Part shown: in pieces, positions 1 through 10,621 of the stretch
How positions within the stretch are numbered: position 1 is the first letter of the stretch
Layout of the letters: every line of letters starts with the position of its first letter
Assembly: GCF_018294505.1 (NCBI RefSeq)
Contig: NC_057810.1
Coordinates: 710,743,563-710,807,562 of the forward strand
Direction: 5' to 3'
DNA length: 64,000 bases
Source of the DNA: Triticum aestivum
Lineage: Eukaryota; Streptophyta; Magnoliopsida; Poales; Poaceae
Program-made: the position numbers and the translations under genes
The notes under the pieces: generated by a model
Database searches by the model: none
What the model saw: the letters and a program-made list of their open reading frames with translations, nothing else
What the model was told of the DNA's origin: nothing

Positions 1-248
1 TTTGGTTCTAGGCCTTGCATTGCCACACTTTACCACATATTTTTGCCAAGCTTGCCTAAGGTTAGTTCATCAAAATGAGAGCCACAAGTTGGCAAGCCTA
101 AGGGAATCTTGCCACACATTTTGTGTGTATGCCATGTGGGGCTCTAGTGTGGCTTGCCTAAAGTGTGGCTTGAACCAAACTCTCACCTAAGTTGGTCAAA
201 TTTGCCTAACCTTAGGTGTGGCAACCTTTGGCAAACCAAACAGCCCCC
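1..248. mobile_element. Tourist/Harbinger-like MITE, left edge cut off
   Basis: The window opens with TTTGGTT, and AACCAAACAGCCCCC at 234-248 is its inverted partner. The left end (GGGGGCTG expected) lies outside the window. The interior repeats TTGCCTAAG and TGTGGC words in both orientations and has no coding potential. Termini of this kind are typical of grass Tourist/PIF-Harbinger MITEs. The target duplication cannot be checked because the left flank is missing; a hAT-type MITE is the alternative. Confidence 0.55.
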
Positions 249-480
249 AAATTATATCTCATCTAAATGAGTTCTAGCAAAACTGTATTAATAATACTTA
301 GTACTCCTGCGCCATGTATCATATAAGTATCATGTAGTACTTTATTTATTGCCATCTATGACACATAGTTCACGAGCGCTCTCTATATGTACCACCTTTT
401 TTTAATTTCAAGTTTTGCTTCATGGCGCAATCCATCGATACTACTACTGTACAAAAGTGGAGTATATACATTTTTTAAAA
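249..480. other. AT-rich spacer, nothing recognised
   Basis: No open frame, terminal repeat or known element end seen. Confidence 0.5.
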
Positions 481-1440
481 GGCTAGAGGGCGGGACAGTC
501 TAGCTCGGTCGGTTTCACGAGAGGCGAGGGCCTTTGTGATTTGATGGCTCATTAATGCTGTCAAATCGAATAGTACTGCGCCGCCCGCTGCACGCCCTGC
601 GCCTCCATTAAACCCCTCCGTTAAACCCGCATGCAAACCGAGAATCCTACTCCGGCCACACGTCCTTTCATGAGCGGGCCGGAATTAAACGCAACACCGG
701 CCGAGCTCCTCCCGTCCACCCTCAGTTTCAAGGAGGCCAGACGCCGGCCAAGCTCCTACCGTCCGCCCTCTATTTACATGAGGCCAGACCGACAGCGGGG
801 AAGAATTGCACCCCTCCGCTGCTCCCCCATCTCCTCCTTCGCCATTTTCTCGACCCTTCCGATGGCTTCCGATGAGCCGTTCTCCGGCATATTACCTGGC
901 TGGGTGGCCCGCCGAGCCCTCCGGATATGGGCGAGGCCGCTCGGCGCTTCACCAACCTTGCTTGGCCCGACGGAGCCAGTTGGCGCCCCAAGCAGGCGCG
1001 TGGTTCAGCAACTCGCCGCTCCAATTTAGCTCGATGAGGATTGGCGAGTTGCTCCACACCGGCACGGCGGCGAGCATGCCGGTACGGGCATCGTCGTTGC
1101 CGCGTCATACCGCGCCACCAGTGTCTGCGGTGGCCGCGCCTCTCGTGTCTGTGGGCGCGCCTCCTGTGCATGCGGCAGCACCATGCAGGCAGACACAAAA
1201 GTCGGGTGCGTGGAGAGGGACGATTCGGTGGCCAGCTTCTCCGTGTCCGCCGCCATCATCGAGGAGAAGTAGAACACGGGAGGCTGCCGCCACTTGGGAC
1301 CCATGAAGGCCACCGCCAAGGTGACGACCACGGATTCAGGTGGTTTCTTTGCTGCTTCGTCTCTTCCGAGGACCTTTGTCGACCCCGCAAGTGTCTGACG
1401 GACATGAGGAAGACAAAGGGATCCGCGAGCGGCCATTTAG
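481..1440 (+). pseudogene. GC-rich degenerate gene-like island, unrecognised
   Basis: A roughly 0.95-kb block is far richer in GC than its flanks and has grass-exon-like codon texture. A plausible start is the ATG at 862, giving 55 residues beginning MASDEPFSGILPGW and closing with TAG at 1027-1029. A second sensible frame runs from the ATG at 1183 (DDSVASFSVSAAIIEEK) to a TAG at 1270-1272 and then stays readable to about 1396. No single frame covers the block, so I read it as a decayed or captured gene fragment. I do not recognise the product. The right end runs into a Stowaway MITE terminus, which fits transport by a transposon. It could also be a non-coding GC-rich repeat. Confidence 0.35.
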
Positions 1441-1497
1441 AACTAAAAAAGTCTAGATATATCCATTTCTAGGACAAGTATTTCCGGACGGAGGGAG
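1441..1497. mobile_element. Stowaway MITE right-end remnant
   Basis: GGACGGAGGGAG at 1486-1497 followed by TA is the right terminal inverted repeat of a Triticeae Stowaway MITE. No matching left terminus is present upstream, so only about 55 bp of one arm remains. Confidence 0.7.
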
Positions 1498-1499
1498 TA

Positions 1500-2092
1500 T
1501 TAATTATACAAGAGAGCCGGATTGGCACCTCTTAGTTCATGTAAATGTAATGAAATCCATCATGTTTATATGAACATCCGGCTTTTTTATACGAAATCCT
1601 TCATGTTTATATGAAATCAGTCTGTGTTTGCACGAATTTCATCTGGTTGGTTAGAGTTGTAAAAATGTATGCTGCTGGCGTTTGATGTCGTCCTCCGCGG
1701 AAGGAAGCGGGAGGAAATTTGCCGGCTGCCGTTGGAGATGCTCTTTATGCTGGAAATAATAGAGTGACATCCAATCCATTTGACTTAATTGCCTGTATGA
1801 TTGTCCCTCTATAAAAAGTTAATTGCATGTACAGTGTACACGTGACTTGCAGGGTGGCTACAGCTTCGTATAGAAAGTTAAAAAGAAACAAGTCCATCCT
1901 TAATATTCTAAGTACTCTATGGGTTCCACTGTCAGTACAGTAGCGAAAGAAGTATCTATTAAATAAGTAGAGTAATATATAATATACAAATCTAAAGTTA
2001 AAAGACAGAATTCAAACTCATGTCATCGCGTTGCGAGCATCCGGCGCTAACCTGCCCAGCACATTTTTGTTGTAGACCACGCTGGAGATATA
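1500..2092. other. AT-rich spacer
   Basis: Nothing recognised in about 590 bp: no long frame, no element termini. Confidence 0.5.
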
Positions 2093-2116
2093 TCTCCATG
2101 TCTACTCTTATATATA

Positions 2117-2391
2117 CTCCATTCGTTCCTAAATATTTGTCTTTTTCAGATTTCAAATGGACTACCACATACGGATGTGTATGTAGACATATTTTAGAGT
2201 GTAGATTCACTCATTTTGCTACGTATGTCTTTTCAGGAAGGGGTCAGATTTGTCCTTGATTTATTTATGAGGTATCCAGATGGCACTGCACCGCCAAGAA
2301 AAGAGGGTAACATCAAAATTATGGACTACTTTTTTGAGTATGTTGGTAAGGTCCGGTCATAGTCACTTGTTGAAATCTCTAAAAAGACAAA
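2117..2391. mobile_element. Stowaway MITE split by a foreign segment
   Basis: The left arm starts CTCCATTCGTTCC after TA at 2115-2116 and runs to 2228. The right arm resumes at 2361 (AGTCACTTGTTGAAATCTC) and runs to 2391. Arms of this sequence are normally joined directly in Triticeae Stowaway elements. The 132 bp between them (2229-2360) is exon-like. The extreme right terminus is missing and is replaced by the neighbouring MITE at 2394. Confidence 0.65.
2229..2360 (+). pseudogene. Captured single exon inside a MITE
   Basis: The segment reads as acceptor, exon and donor: TTTTCAG at 2230-2236, an uninterrupted 109-nt frame at 2237-2345, then GTAAGG from 2346. The exon encodes 36 residues beginning EGVRFVLDLFMRYPDG and ending NIKIMDYFFEYV, which looks like a real protein with mixed hydrophobic and charged residues. 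I do not recognise the parent gene. The piece lies exactly where the two MITE arms should join, so it probably arrived as filler DNA during repair of a break within the MITE. It has no promoter or start codon of its own. Confidence 0.5.
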
Positions 2392-2393
2392 TA

Positions 2394-2516
2394 CTCCCTC
2401 CGTCCGGAAATACTTGTCATCAAAATGGATAAAAGGAAATGTATCTAGATGTATTTTAGTTTTAGATACATCTATTTTTATCCATTTTGATGAAAAATAT
2501 TTTCGGACGGAGGGAG
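2394..2516. mobile_element. Complete Stowaway MITE (123 bp)
   Basis: It starts CTCCCTCCGTCCGGAAA, ends TTTCGGACGGAGGGAG, and is flanked by TA at 2392-2393 and 2517-2518. The two halves are near-perfect inverted repeats (ATCAAAATGGAT and ATCCATTTTGAT), so the whole element can fold into one hairpin. Confidence 0.9.
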
Positions 2517-2745
2517 TAGAAAACAGAGTTGGTGATGATGGTGTACGTGCCATCCTGCAATATAGGCCATCGGATTTATATCTAACGGATAGGAAAGAAA
2601 CTATGGCAATTTTGCAAAAATATACCCACACGTCTCTCCACGTTCGCAAATAAGGCCTTCCCTCGTTGAGCCTATTCTCTCACAAGATAAACTACTCATA
2701 AAAATGCATCTTGATGTTCCATGCAACGCACGGGCAGCTAGCTAA

Positions 2746-3130
2746 TTTCTTTTAAAATAGTTGCTACGATAATTGGGTTGAAGTGATATATTTTATGTCT
2801 GCCCCGAATGATTTCATATTCACTAGTAGTAACAAAGAAAAGGTTGCCTTGTTAATTAACAGAAAACAGGGTGAAAACTATCACATGAGGCCGGTAAAAA
2901 CAAGGCACACTGGGTTCAGCGTCATCGTCACTACAGCTGTGCGCGCGCGAGAAGTCTACATACCGAGGGGGCTACCGATCGAGGCACCGAGACACAATGT
3001 TTGAGAGATAAACCAATTGAAAGATTATGATCAGATCGAGTTTTCACCCTTCTGCTATCATTGTTGGGGGGGGGGGGAGGGAGAGAAAGACATATCGAGA
3101 GTGTGCGCGGTAGGCACAGAGGCACAACTA
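2746..3130. other. Spacer with a G-run
   Basis: No gene seen. A run of G and GA sits at about 3064-3087. Confidence 0.5.
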
Positions 3131-3210
3131 GCGTGTGTGTGTCTGTGTGTGTGTGTGTGTGTGTTTGAAATAGGAGTCGATAGATTATTATCAAGATCGA
3201 TGTGCCACCC
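3131..3210. repeat. GT microsatellite and left part of a minisatellite unit
   Basis: A (GT)n tract at about 3134-3164 is followed by GTCGATAGATTATTATCAAG and ends at the CACCC target duplication (3206-3210). The same unit continues on the far side of the LTR element at 10121. Confidence 0.85.
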
Positions 3211-4777
3211 TGCTACCTCTTGAGCACTGCGTTGGATTTCCCCGAAGAGGAGAGGATGATGCAGCAAAGTAGCGTAAGTATTTCCCTGAGTTTTTGAGAA
3301 CCAAGGTATCAATCCAGTAGGAGACCACACACAAGTCCCTCATACCTACACAAAATGATAGCTCCTTGCAACCAACGCGATTAGGGGTTGTCAATCCCTT
3401 CACGGTCACTTACGAGAGTGAGATCTGATAGAGATGATAGATAATATTTTTGGTATTTTTGGTATATAGATGCAAAGTGAAAGGTAAAAGGCAAAGTAAA
3501 AACAAAGCAAGTAATAAAGTAATGGAGATTGATATGATGAGAATAGACCCGGGGGCCATAGGTTTCACTAGTGGCTTCTCTCAAGAGCATAGATATTCTA
3601 CGGTGGGTGAACAAATTACTGTTGAGCAATTGACAGAATTGAGCATAGTTATGAGTATATCTAGGTAATGATCATGTATATAGGCATCACGTCCAAGACA
3701 AGTAGATCGAAATGATTCTGCATCTACTACTATTACTCCACTCATCGACCGCTATCCAGCATGCATCTAGAGTATTAAGTTAAAAATAGAGTAATGCCTT
3801 AAGCAAGATGACATGATGTAGAGGGCTAAATTCATGCAATATGATAAAAAAACCCATCTTGTTATCCTCGATGGCAACAATACAAAACGTGCCTTGTTGC
3901 CCCTTCTGTCACTGGGAAAGGACGCCGCAAGATTGAACCCAAAGCTAAGCACTTCTCCCATTGCAAGAACTACCAATCTAGTTGGCCAAACCAAACGGAT
4001 AATTCGAAGAGACTTGCAAAGATAACTCAATCATACATAAAATAATTCAAAGAAGATTCAAATATTATTCATAGATAATCTGGATCATAAACCCACAATT
4101 CATCGGTCTCAACAAACACACCGCAAAAAGAAGATTACATCGAATGGATCTCCACGAGAGAGGGGGAGAACATTGTATTGAGATCCAAAAAGAGAGAAGA
4201 AGCCATCTAGCTACTAGCTATGGACCCGAAGGTCTATAGTAAACTACTCACACTTCATCGGAGGGGCTATGGTGTTAATGTAGAAGCCCTCCATGGTGGA
4301 TGCCCCCTCCGGCGGAGCTCCGGAACATGCCCCAAGATCGGATCTTGTGGATACAGAAGGTTGCGGTGGTGGAATTAGGTTTTTGGCTCCTGTTCTGATC
4401 GTTTGGGGATACATAGGTATATATAGGAGGAAGGAGTACGTCGGTGGAGCAACAGGGGGCCACGAGGCAGGGGGGCGCGCCCCCCACCCTCGTGACCGCC
4501 TCTTTTGTTCCTTGGAGCAGGGTCCAAGTCTCCTGGATCACGTTCGGTGAGAAAATCACGTTCCCGAAGGTTTCATTCCGTTTGGACTCCGTTTGATATT
4601 TCGTTTCTTCGAAACACTGAAATAGGCAAAAAAACAGCAATTCTGGGCTGGGCCTCCGGTTAATAGGTTAGTCCCAAAAATAATATAAAAATGGAAAATA
4701 AAGCCCAATATAGTCCAAAACAGTAGATAAAGTAGCATGGAGCAATCAAAAATTATAGATACGTTGGAGATGTATCA
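3211..4777 (-). repeat. 3' LTR of the 3211-10120 element
   Basis: On the plus strand it opens TGCTACCTCTTGAGCAC and closes GATGTATCA. A TATATATA box (4418-4425 on the plus strand) is retained. Length 1,567 bp. Confidence 0.93.
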
Positions 4778-4797
4778 GGCATCCCCAAGCTTAATTC
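4778..4797 (-). promoter_or_regulatory. Polypurine tract of the 3211-10120 element
   Basis: Read on the minus strand, AGCTTGGGGATGCC directly precedes the LTR start TGATACATC. This is where plus-strand DNA synthesis would be primed. Confidence 0.75.
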
Positions 4798-5483
4798 CTG
4801 CTCGTGCTCGAGTAGGTAAATGATAAAAAAGAATTTTTGATGCGGACTGATACTTTGGCATAATTTCAATGTAAATCTTCTTAATTGTGGCATGGATATT
4901 CAGATCCGAAAGATTCAAGACAAAAGTTCATATTGACATAAAAAATAATAATACTTCAAGCATACTAATCAAAGCAATCATGTCTTCTCAAAATAGCATG
5001 GCAAAAGAAAGTTCATCCCTACAAAATCATATAGTTAGGCTATGCTTCATTTTCGTCACACAAAGATGTTCCCAACTTCTATACCCCCGATGACAAGCCA
5101 AGCAATTGTTTCATACTTAAAAAATCTCAAAAAAATTCAACCTTCACGCAATACATGAGCGTGAGCCATGGATATAGCACTATGGGTGGAATAGAATATG
5201 ATGATGGGGATTGTGTGGAGAAGACAAAAAAGGAGAAGGTCTCACATTGACGAGGATAATCAACGGGCTATGGAGATGCCCATTAATTGATGTCAACATG
5301 AGGAGTAGGGATTGCCATGCAACGGATGCACTAGAGCTATGAATGCTCAACAAAAGAAAACTAGTGGGTGTGCATCCAACTTGCTTGCTCATGAAGACCT
5401 AGGGCATTTGAGGAAGCCCATCGTAGGAATATACAAGCCAAGTTCTATAATGAAAAATTCCCACTAGTATAAAAAGACAACTT

Positions 5484-5575
5484 ATGAGACTCACTACATG
5501 AAGAACAAGGTGCTACTTTGAAGCACAATATATGAGACTCACTACATGAAGAACAAGGTGCTACTTTGAAGCACA
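5484..5575. repeat. 47-bp tandem duplication
   Basis: GAGACTCACTACATGAAG... occurs twice head to tail, ending CTTTGAAGCACAA both times. Almost no divergence between the copies, so it is recent. Confidence 0.85.
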
Positions 5576-6912
5576 AGTGTGGAAAAGAGATAGTAGCATT
5601 GCCCTTTTTATTTATTTTCTTTTTTTTGGGCCTTTCTTTTTTTTCTTTTGGCCTTTCTCTTTTTTTGTTTGGGCAATGCTCAAAAAATGATGATCATCAC
5701 ACTTCTATTGACTACAACATAAGGATTACAACTCGAAACTTAGAACAAGATATGACTCTATATGAATGCCTCCGGCGGTGTACCGGGATGGTGCAATGAA
5801 TCAAGAGTGACATGTATGAAAAATAATGTATGGTGGCTTTGCCACAAATACGATGTCAACTACATGATCATGCAATGGCAATATGACAAAAGTAATGTAT
5901 GTCATGAATATGATGATGGAAGTTGCATGGCAATATATCTCGGAATGGCTATGGAAATGCCATGATAGGTAGGTATGGTGGCTGTTTTGAGGAAGATATA
6001 AGGAGGTTTATGTGTGATAGAGCGTATCGTATCACAGGGTTTGGATGCACCGGCGAAGTTTGCACCAACTCTCAAGGTGAGAAAGGGGAATGCACGGTAC
6101 CAAAGAGGCTAGCAAAGGCGGAAAGGTGAGAGTGCGTATAATCCATGGACTCAACATTAGTCAAAAGAACTCATATACTTATTGCAAAAATTTAGAAGTC
6201 ATCAAAAATCAAGTACTATGTGCATGCTCCTAGGGGGATAGATTGGTAGGAAAAGACCATCGCTCGTCCCCGACCGCCACTCATAAGGATGCACAACCAG
6301 GTACACTTCATGTTTCAAATTTGTTACACAACTTTAACGATACGTGCTTGCTACGGGACTTGCAAAATTCAACACAAGCATTTCTCAAATTCACAATTAC
6401 TCAACTAGCACGACTTTGATACTATCACCTCCATATCTCAAAACAATTATCAAGCATCAAACTTATCTTAGTACTCAACACACTCAAAAGAAAGTTTCAC
6501 ATATCTTGAATACCAAGTATATTAATATCAAGCAAATTACCATGCTATAAACGACTCCCAAAATAATCTAAGTGAAGCATGAGAGATCAATAGTTTCTTT
6601 AAAACAAATCCACCACCGTGCTCTAAAAGATCTAAGTGAAGTACTAGAGCAAAAATTATCACGCTCAAAAGATATAAGTGAAGCACTATGAGCAAAACTA
6701 TCAAGCTTAAAAGATATAATTGAAGCACATAGAGTATTCTAACAAATTCCAATTCATGTATGGCTCTCTCAAAAGGTGTGTACAGCAAGGATGATTGTGG
6801 TAAACTAACAAGCAAAGACGCAAACGATACAAGACACTCCAAGCAAAACACATATCATGTAGTGAATAAAAATATAGCTCCAAGTAAATTACCGATTGAA
6901 GTGGACGAAAGA

Positions 6913-6994
6913 GGGGATGCCTTCCGGGGCATCCCCAAGATTTGGCTTTTTGGTGTCCTTATATTATCTTGGGGGTGCCATGGGCATCCCCAAG
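6913..6994. repeat. Two consecutive hairpins with polypurine-tract arms
   Basis: Hairpin 1: GGGGATGCC (6913-6921) and GGCATCCCC (6928-6936), 9 bp perfect, 6-nt loop. Hairpin 2: CTTGGGGGTGCC (6968-6979) and GGCATCCCCAAG (6983-6994), 12 bp with one mismatch, 3-nt loop. The right arm plus CTTAGG repeats the element's own polypurine-tract block at 4778. Confidence 0.8.
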
Positions 6995-8514
6995 CTTAGG
7001 CTCTTTCCACTCCTTGTTCCATAATCCATCAAAAGAATTCACCCAAAACTTGAAAACTTCACAACACAAAACTCAATAGAAATCTCGTGAGCTCCTTAGA
7101 GAAAGAAAACAAAAGACTACTTTAAGGTACTATAATGAACTCATTCTTTATTTATATTGGTGTTAAACCTACTGTATTCCAACTTCTCTATGGATTGTAA
7201 ACTATTTTACTAGCCATAGATCCATCAAAATAAGTGAAGAACACACGCAAAACAGAATCTGTCAAAAACAGAACAGTCTGTAGTAATCTGTAACTAACGC
7301 AAACTTCTGGAACTACAAAATCCTACCAAAATAGGAAGTCCTGGAAATTTGTTTATTGAACAGCAGCAAAAATAATCAACGCAAAAGCACGTTCCTGTGA
7401 TTTAACAAAATTATATTCGTGCGCGCAAAGTTTCTGTTTTTCAGCAGAATCAAATCAACTATCATCGTAGGTTATCCTATAGGTTCAACTTGGCACAAAC
7501 ACTAATTAAAATGTAAAACCACATCCCAAACAGAGCTAGATGGATTATTTATTCCTAAACAGAAGCAAAAACAAAAAAACAAAAAATAAATTGGGTTGCC
7601 TCCCAACAAGCGCTATCGTTTAATCGCCCCTAGCTTAGGCATAAAGCAAGGATAGATCTAGGTATTACCATCTTTAGCACTTTCATGAGGCATAACTCCT
7701 TCTAGGATTTCTTTCTTACTTTAATTGTCAAATTTCAGGCACAAGATCGAAATTCATCTATGCAAAGGTTCCTTAATGATGAAAAAGATTATGAAGCTTA
7801 AAGTTTAAGATCGAAGTTTCCTTACTAGAGATTCCAACCCTATCGGAACATAATGACTTAGTATTTTTAGTAGACAACTTGGAGTATTTCGAGAAAAAGC
7901 GGCACAAGTGGAGAGTACACCAAGTTTCGATTCTTGGAGTCCTAGATTTATTTTCTCATTGCTATGGGATCTTTGTCTTTAATATTTTCAAGTCATTCTT
8001 TCATAGGTATTATAGCATCAGCTTCAAGAAAACCTTCTTCAAAGATGGAATCTAAAACTTGTTTGAGGAGCGCAAGCAACATAAAAACTTTTTAGGTATA
8101 GTTTCAATTTGACATGTGGTACAAACTAGCCCGAATCTAAGTAACCTATCCCAAGCATCTTTAAAGACTCATCAGTAATAGCGAAAAAATTCCAGATCAT
8201 CCTCATCAAAAATTATTCAAGCTCTCATTGGAGACCCGGTGGGTCTTTCTATAGCATCATTATTTATGAGCTTAGAGAGGATAGAGGTTGTCCAAGGCAC
8301 TAGACTCGGAGAAAACCCGTAGTTCTTTTTGATTCGGCCATGGCAACGGGAAGGCAAACGGAAAATAGAGAAGGAGATTGGGAAGAGAGGGCGAATAAAA
8401 CGGCAAGGGTGAAGTGGGGGAGAGGAAAATGAGAGGCAAATGGCAAATAATGTAATGCGAGAGATAGGGATTGTGATGGGTACTTGGTATGATTGACTTG
8501 CTCTTGCGTGAACC

Positions 8515-8532
8515 TCCCCGGCAATGGCGCTA
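8515..8532 (-). promoter_or_regulatory. Primer binding site, tRNA-Asp type
   Basis: On the minus strand TAGCGCCATTGCCGGGGA lies about 11 nt inside the 5' LTR. It matches the complement of the plant tRNA-Asp 3' end with two mismatches. Confidence 0.75.
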
Positions 8533-8543
8533 GAAATTCTTCT

Positions 8544-10120
8544 TGGTACCTCTTGAGCACTGCGTTGGATTTCCCCGAAGAGGAGAGGATGATGCAGCAA
8601 AGTAGCGTAAGTATTTCCCTTGGTTTTTGAGAACCAAGGTATCAATCCAGTAGGAGACCACACACAAGTCCCTCTTACCTACACAAAACGATAGCTCCTC
8701 ACAACCAACGCGATTAGGAGTTGTCAATCCCTTCATGGTCACTTACAAGAGTGAGATCTGATAGAGATGATAAATAATATTTTTGGTATTTTTGGTATAT
8801 AGATGCAAAGTGAAAAGTAAAAGGCAAAGTAAAAACAAAGCAAGTAATAAAGTAATGGAGATTGATATGATGAGAATAGACCCGGGGGCCATAGGTTTCA
8901 CTAGTGGCTTCTCTCAAGAGCATAGATATTCTATGGTGGGTGAACAAATTACTATTGAGCAATTGACAGAATTGAGCATAGTTATGAGTATATCTAGGTA
9001 ATGATCATGTATATAGGCATCACGTCCAAGACAAGTATATCGAAACGATTCTGCATCTACTACTATTACTCCACTCATCGACCGCTATCCAGCATGCATC
9101 TAGAGTATTAAGTTAAAAACAGAGTAACGCCTTAAGCAAGATGACATGATGTAGAGGGATAAATTCATGCAATATGATAAAAAAACCCATCTTGTTATCC
9201 TCGATGGCAACAATACAATACGTGCCTTGCTGCCCCTTCTGTCACTGTGAAAGGACACCGCAAGATTGAACCCAAAGCTAAGCACTTCTCCCATTGCAAG
9301 AACTACCAATCTAGTTGGCCAAACCAAACGGATAATTCGAAGAGACTTGCAAAGATAACTCAATCATACATAAAAGAATTCAGAGAAGATTCAAATATTA
9401 TTCATAGATAAGCTGGATCATAAACCCACAATTCATCGGTCTCAACAAACACACCGTAAAAGGAAGATTACATCGAATAGATCTCCACGAGAGAGGGGGA
9501 GAACATTGTATTGAGATCCAAAAAGAGAGAAGAAGCCATCTAGCTACTAGCTATGGACCCGAAGGTCTGAAGTAAACTACTCACACTTCATTGGAGGGGC
9601 TATGGTGTTGATGTAGAAGCCCTCCATGGTGGATGCCCCCTCCGGCGGAGCTCCGAAATAGGCCCCAAGATGGGATCTCGTGGATACAGAAGGTTGCGGT
9701 GGTGGAATTAGGTTTTTGGCTCTTGTTCTGATAGTTTGGGGATACGTAGGTATATATAGGAGGAAGGAATACGTCGGTGGAGCAACAGGGGGGCCACGAG
9801 GCAGGGGGCGTGCCCTAGGGGGGCGCCCCCACCATCGTGACCGCCTCTTTTGTTCCTTGGAGTAGGGTCCAAGTCTCCTGGATCACGCTCGGTGAGAAAA
9901 TCACGTTCCCGAAGGTTTCATTCCGTTTGGACTCCGTTTGATATTTCGTTTCTTCGAAAAACTGAAATAGGCAAAAAGCAGCAATTCTGGGCTGGGCCTC
10001 CGGTTAATAGGTTAGTCCCAAAAATAATATAAAAGTGGAAAATAAAGCCCAATATAGTCCAAACAGTAGATAAAGTAGCATGGAGCAATCAAAAATTATA
10101 GATACGTTGGAGACATATCA
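8544..10120 (-). repeat. 5' LTR of the 3211-10120 element
   Basis: 1,577 bp, collinear with the left LTR. TATATATA box at 9751-9758 on the plus strand. The outer end (ACATATCA) abuts CACCC. Confidence 0.93.
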
Positions 10121-10145
10121 CACCCTACTCCTTCGGTGCCGGGTA

Positions 10146-10178
<33 letters not shown>

Positions 10179-10340
10179 TGTTTGAGAGAGAATCCAGTCG
10201 ATAGATTAGTATCAAGATCTAGGTGTCACCCTACTCCTTCGATGCCAGGTAGTGTGTGTGTGTATATGTGAGAGAGAAGCCAGTCGATAGATTAGTATCA
10301 AGATCAAGGTGTCACCCTACACCTTCGGTGTTGGGAAGTG
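10121..10340. repeat. GT-rich minisatellite, about 105-bp units
   Basis: CACCCTACTCCTTCGGTGCC, a GT run and a block around GTCGATAGATTAGTATCAAG recur at about 10121, 10227 and 10313. Together with 3131-3210 this gives about three units, with the LTR element inserted inside the first. Confidence 0.85.
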
Positions 10341-10378
10341 TGGGTGTGTGGGGGGGTGGGGGCAGTGACACTCACATA

Positions 10379-10621
10379 TCTCTACTCTTATAAAAAAACA
10401 GAGTTGGTGATGATGGTGTTCCTGCCATCCTGCAATATATGCCATCTGATTTATATCCGACGGACAGGAAGGAAAATATGGCAATTTTGCAAAAAGATAC
10501 CCACACACCTCTCCGCATTTGCAAATAAGGCATTCCCTTGTTCATCCTTTTCTCCCACAAGATAAACTCTCATACAAATGCATCTTGATGTTCCGTGCAA
10601 CGCACATGGGCATCTTGCTAG
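10379..10621 (+). mobile_element. Short non-autonomous Helitron, copy 2
   Basis: 243 bp beginning TCTCTACTCTTATAAAA after A10378 and ending GGGCATCTTGCTAG before T10622. This fits the Helitron rules: 5' TC, 3' CTRR, insertion between A and T, no target duplication. The body matches 2519-2741. Confidence 0.8.

Larger units (their letters stand above)
2093..2745 (+). mobile_element. Helitron-like element, copy 1, enlarged by nested MITEs
   Basis: The 3' half (2519-2741) matches the short Helitron at 10379-10621 over about 220 bp, including CAGAGTTGGTGATGATGG and GCAACGCACGGGCA near the end. The 5' end is TCTACTCTTATA at 2101, possibly starting at the TC at 2093. The 3' end is ambiguous: CTAG at 2738-2741 or CTAA at 2742-2745 followed by T. 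Two Stowaway MITEs sit between the 5' end and the shared body. There is no Rep/helicase gene, so it is non-autonomous. Confidence 0.6.
4778..8543 (-). other. Non-coding interior of the non-autonomous element
   Basis: 3.77 kb with only short frames, none matching retrotransposon proteins. It contains a tandem duplication, a loose repeat of AAGATATAAGTGAAGCAC-like words (about 6565-6730) and two hairpins with polypurine-tract-like arms (6913-6994). Confidence 0.8.
3211..10120 (-). mobile_element. Complete non-autonomous Gypsy LTR retrotransposon, probably Athila/Sabrina-like
   Basis: Two LTRs of about 1.57 kb flank a 3.77-kb interior. The element is bounded by a perfect 5-bp duplication, CACCC, at 3206-3210 and 10121-10125. 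Read on the minus strand, the LTR begins TGATATGTCTCCAACG. The primer site next to the right LTR and the polypurine tract next to the left LTR fix the orientation as minus. No gag, protease, reverse transcriptase or integrase frame exists in the interior, so mobility must have come from a relative. By eye the LTRs differ by a few percent. The family name is my recognition of an abundant Triticeae repeat and is the least certain part. Confidence 0.93.

Noticed and set aside
806..1306. 166-codon frame overlapping two others on the GC-rich island
   Set aside because: Several long frames on both strands are expected from GC-rich sequence; no recognisable protein.
3058..3330. Minus frame with a run of HTHTHTH
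   Set aside because: Translation of the GT microsatellite joined to LTR sequence.
5566..6129. Chain of short plus frames in the non-autonomous element
   Set aside because: Overlapping 60-80 codon frames without domains, in the wrong orientation for the element; chance frames.
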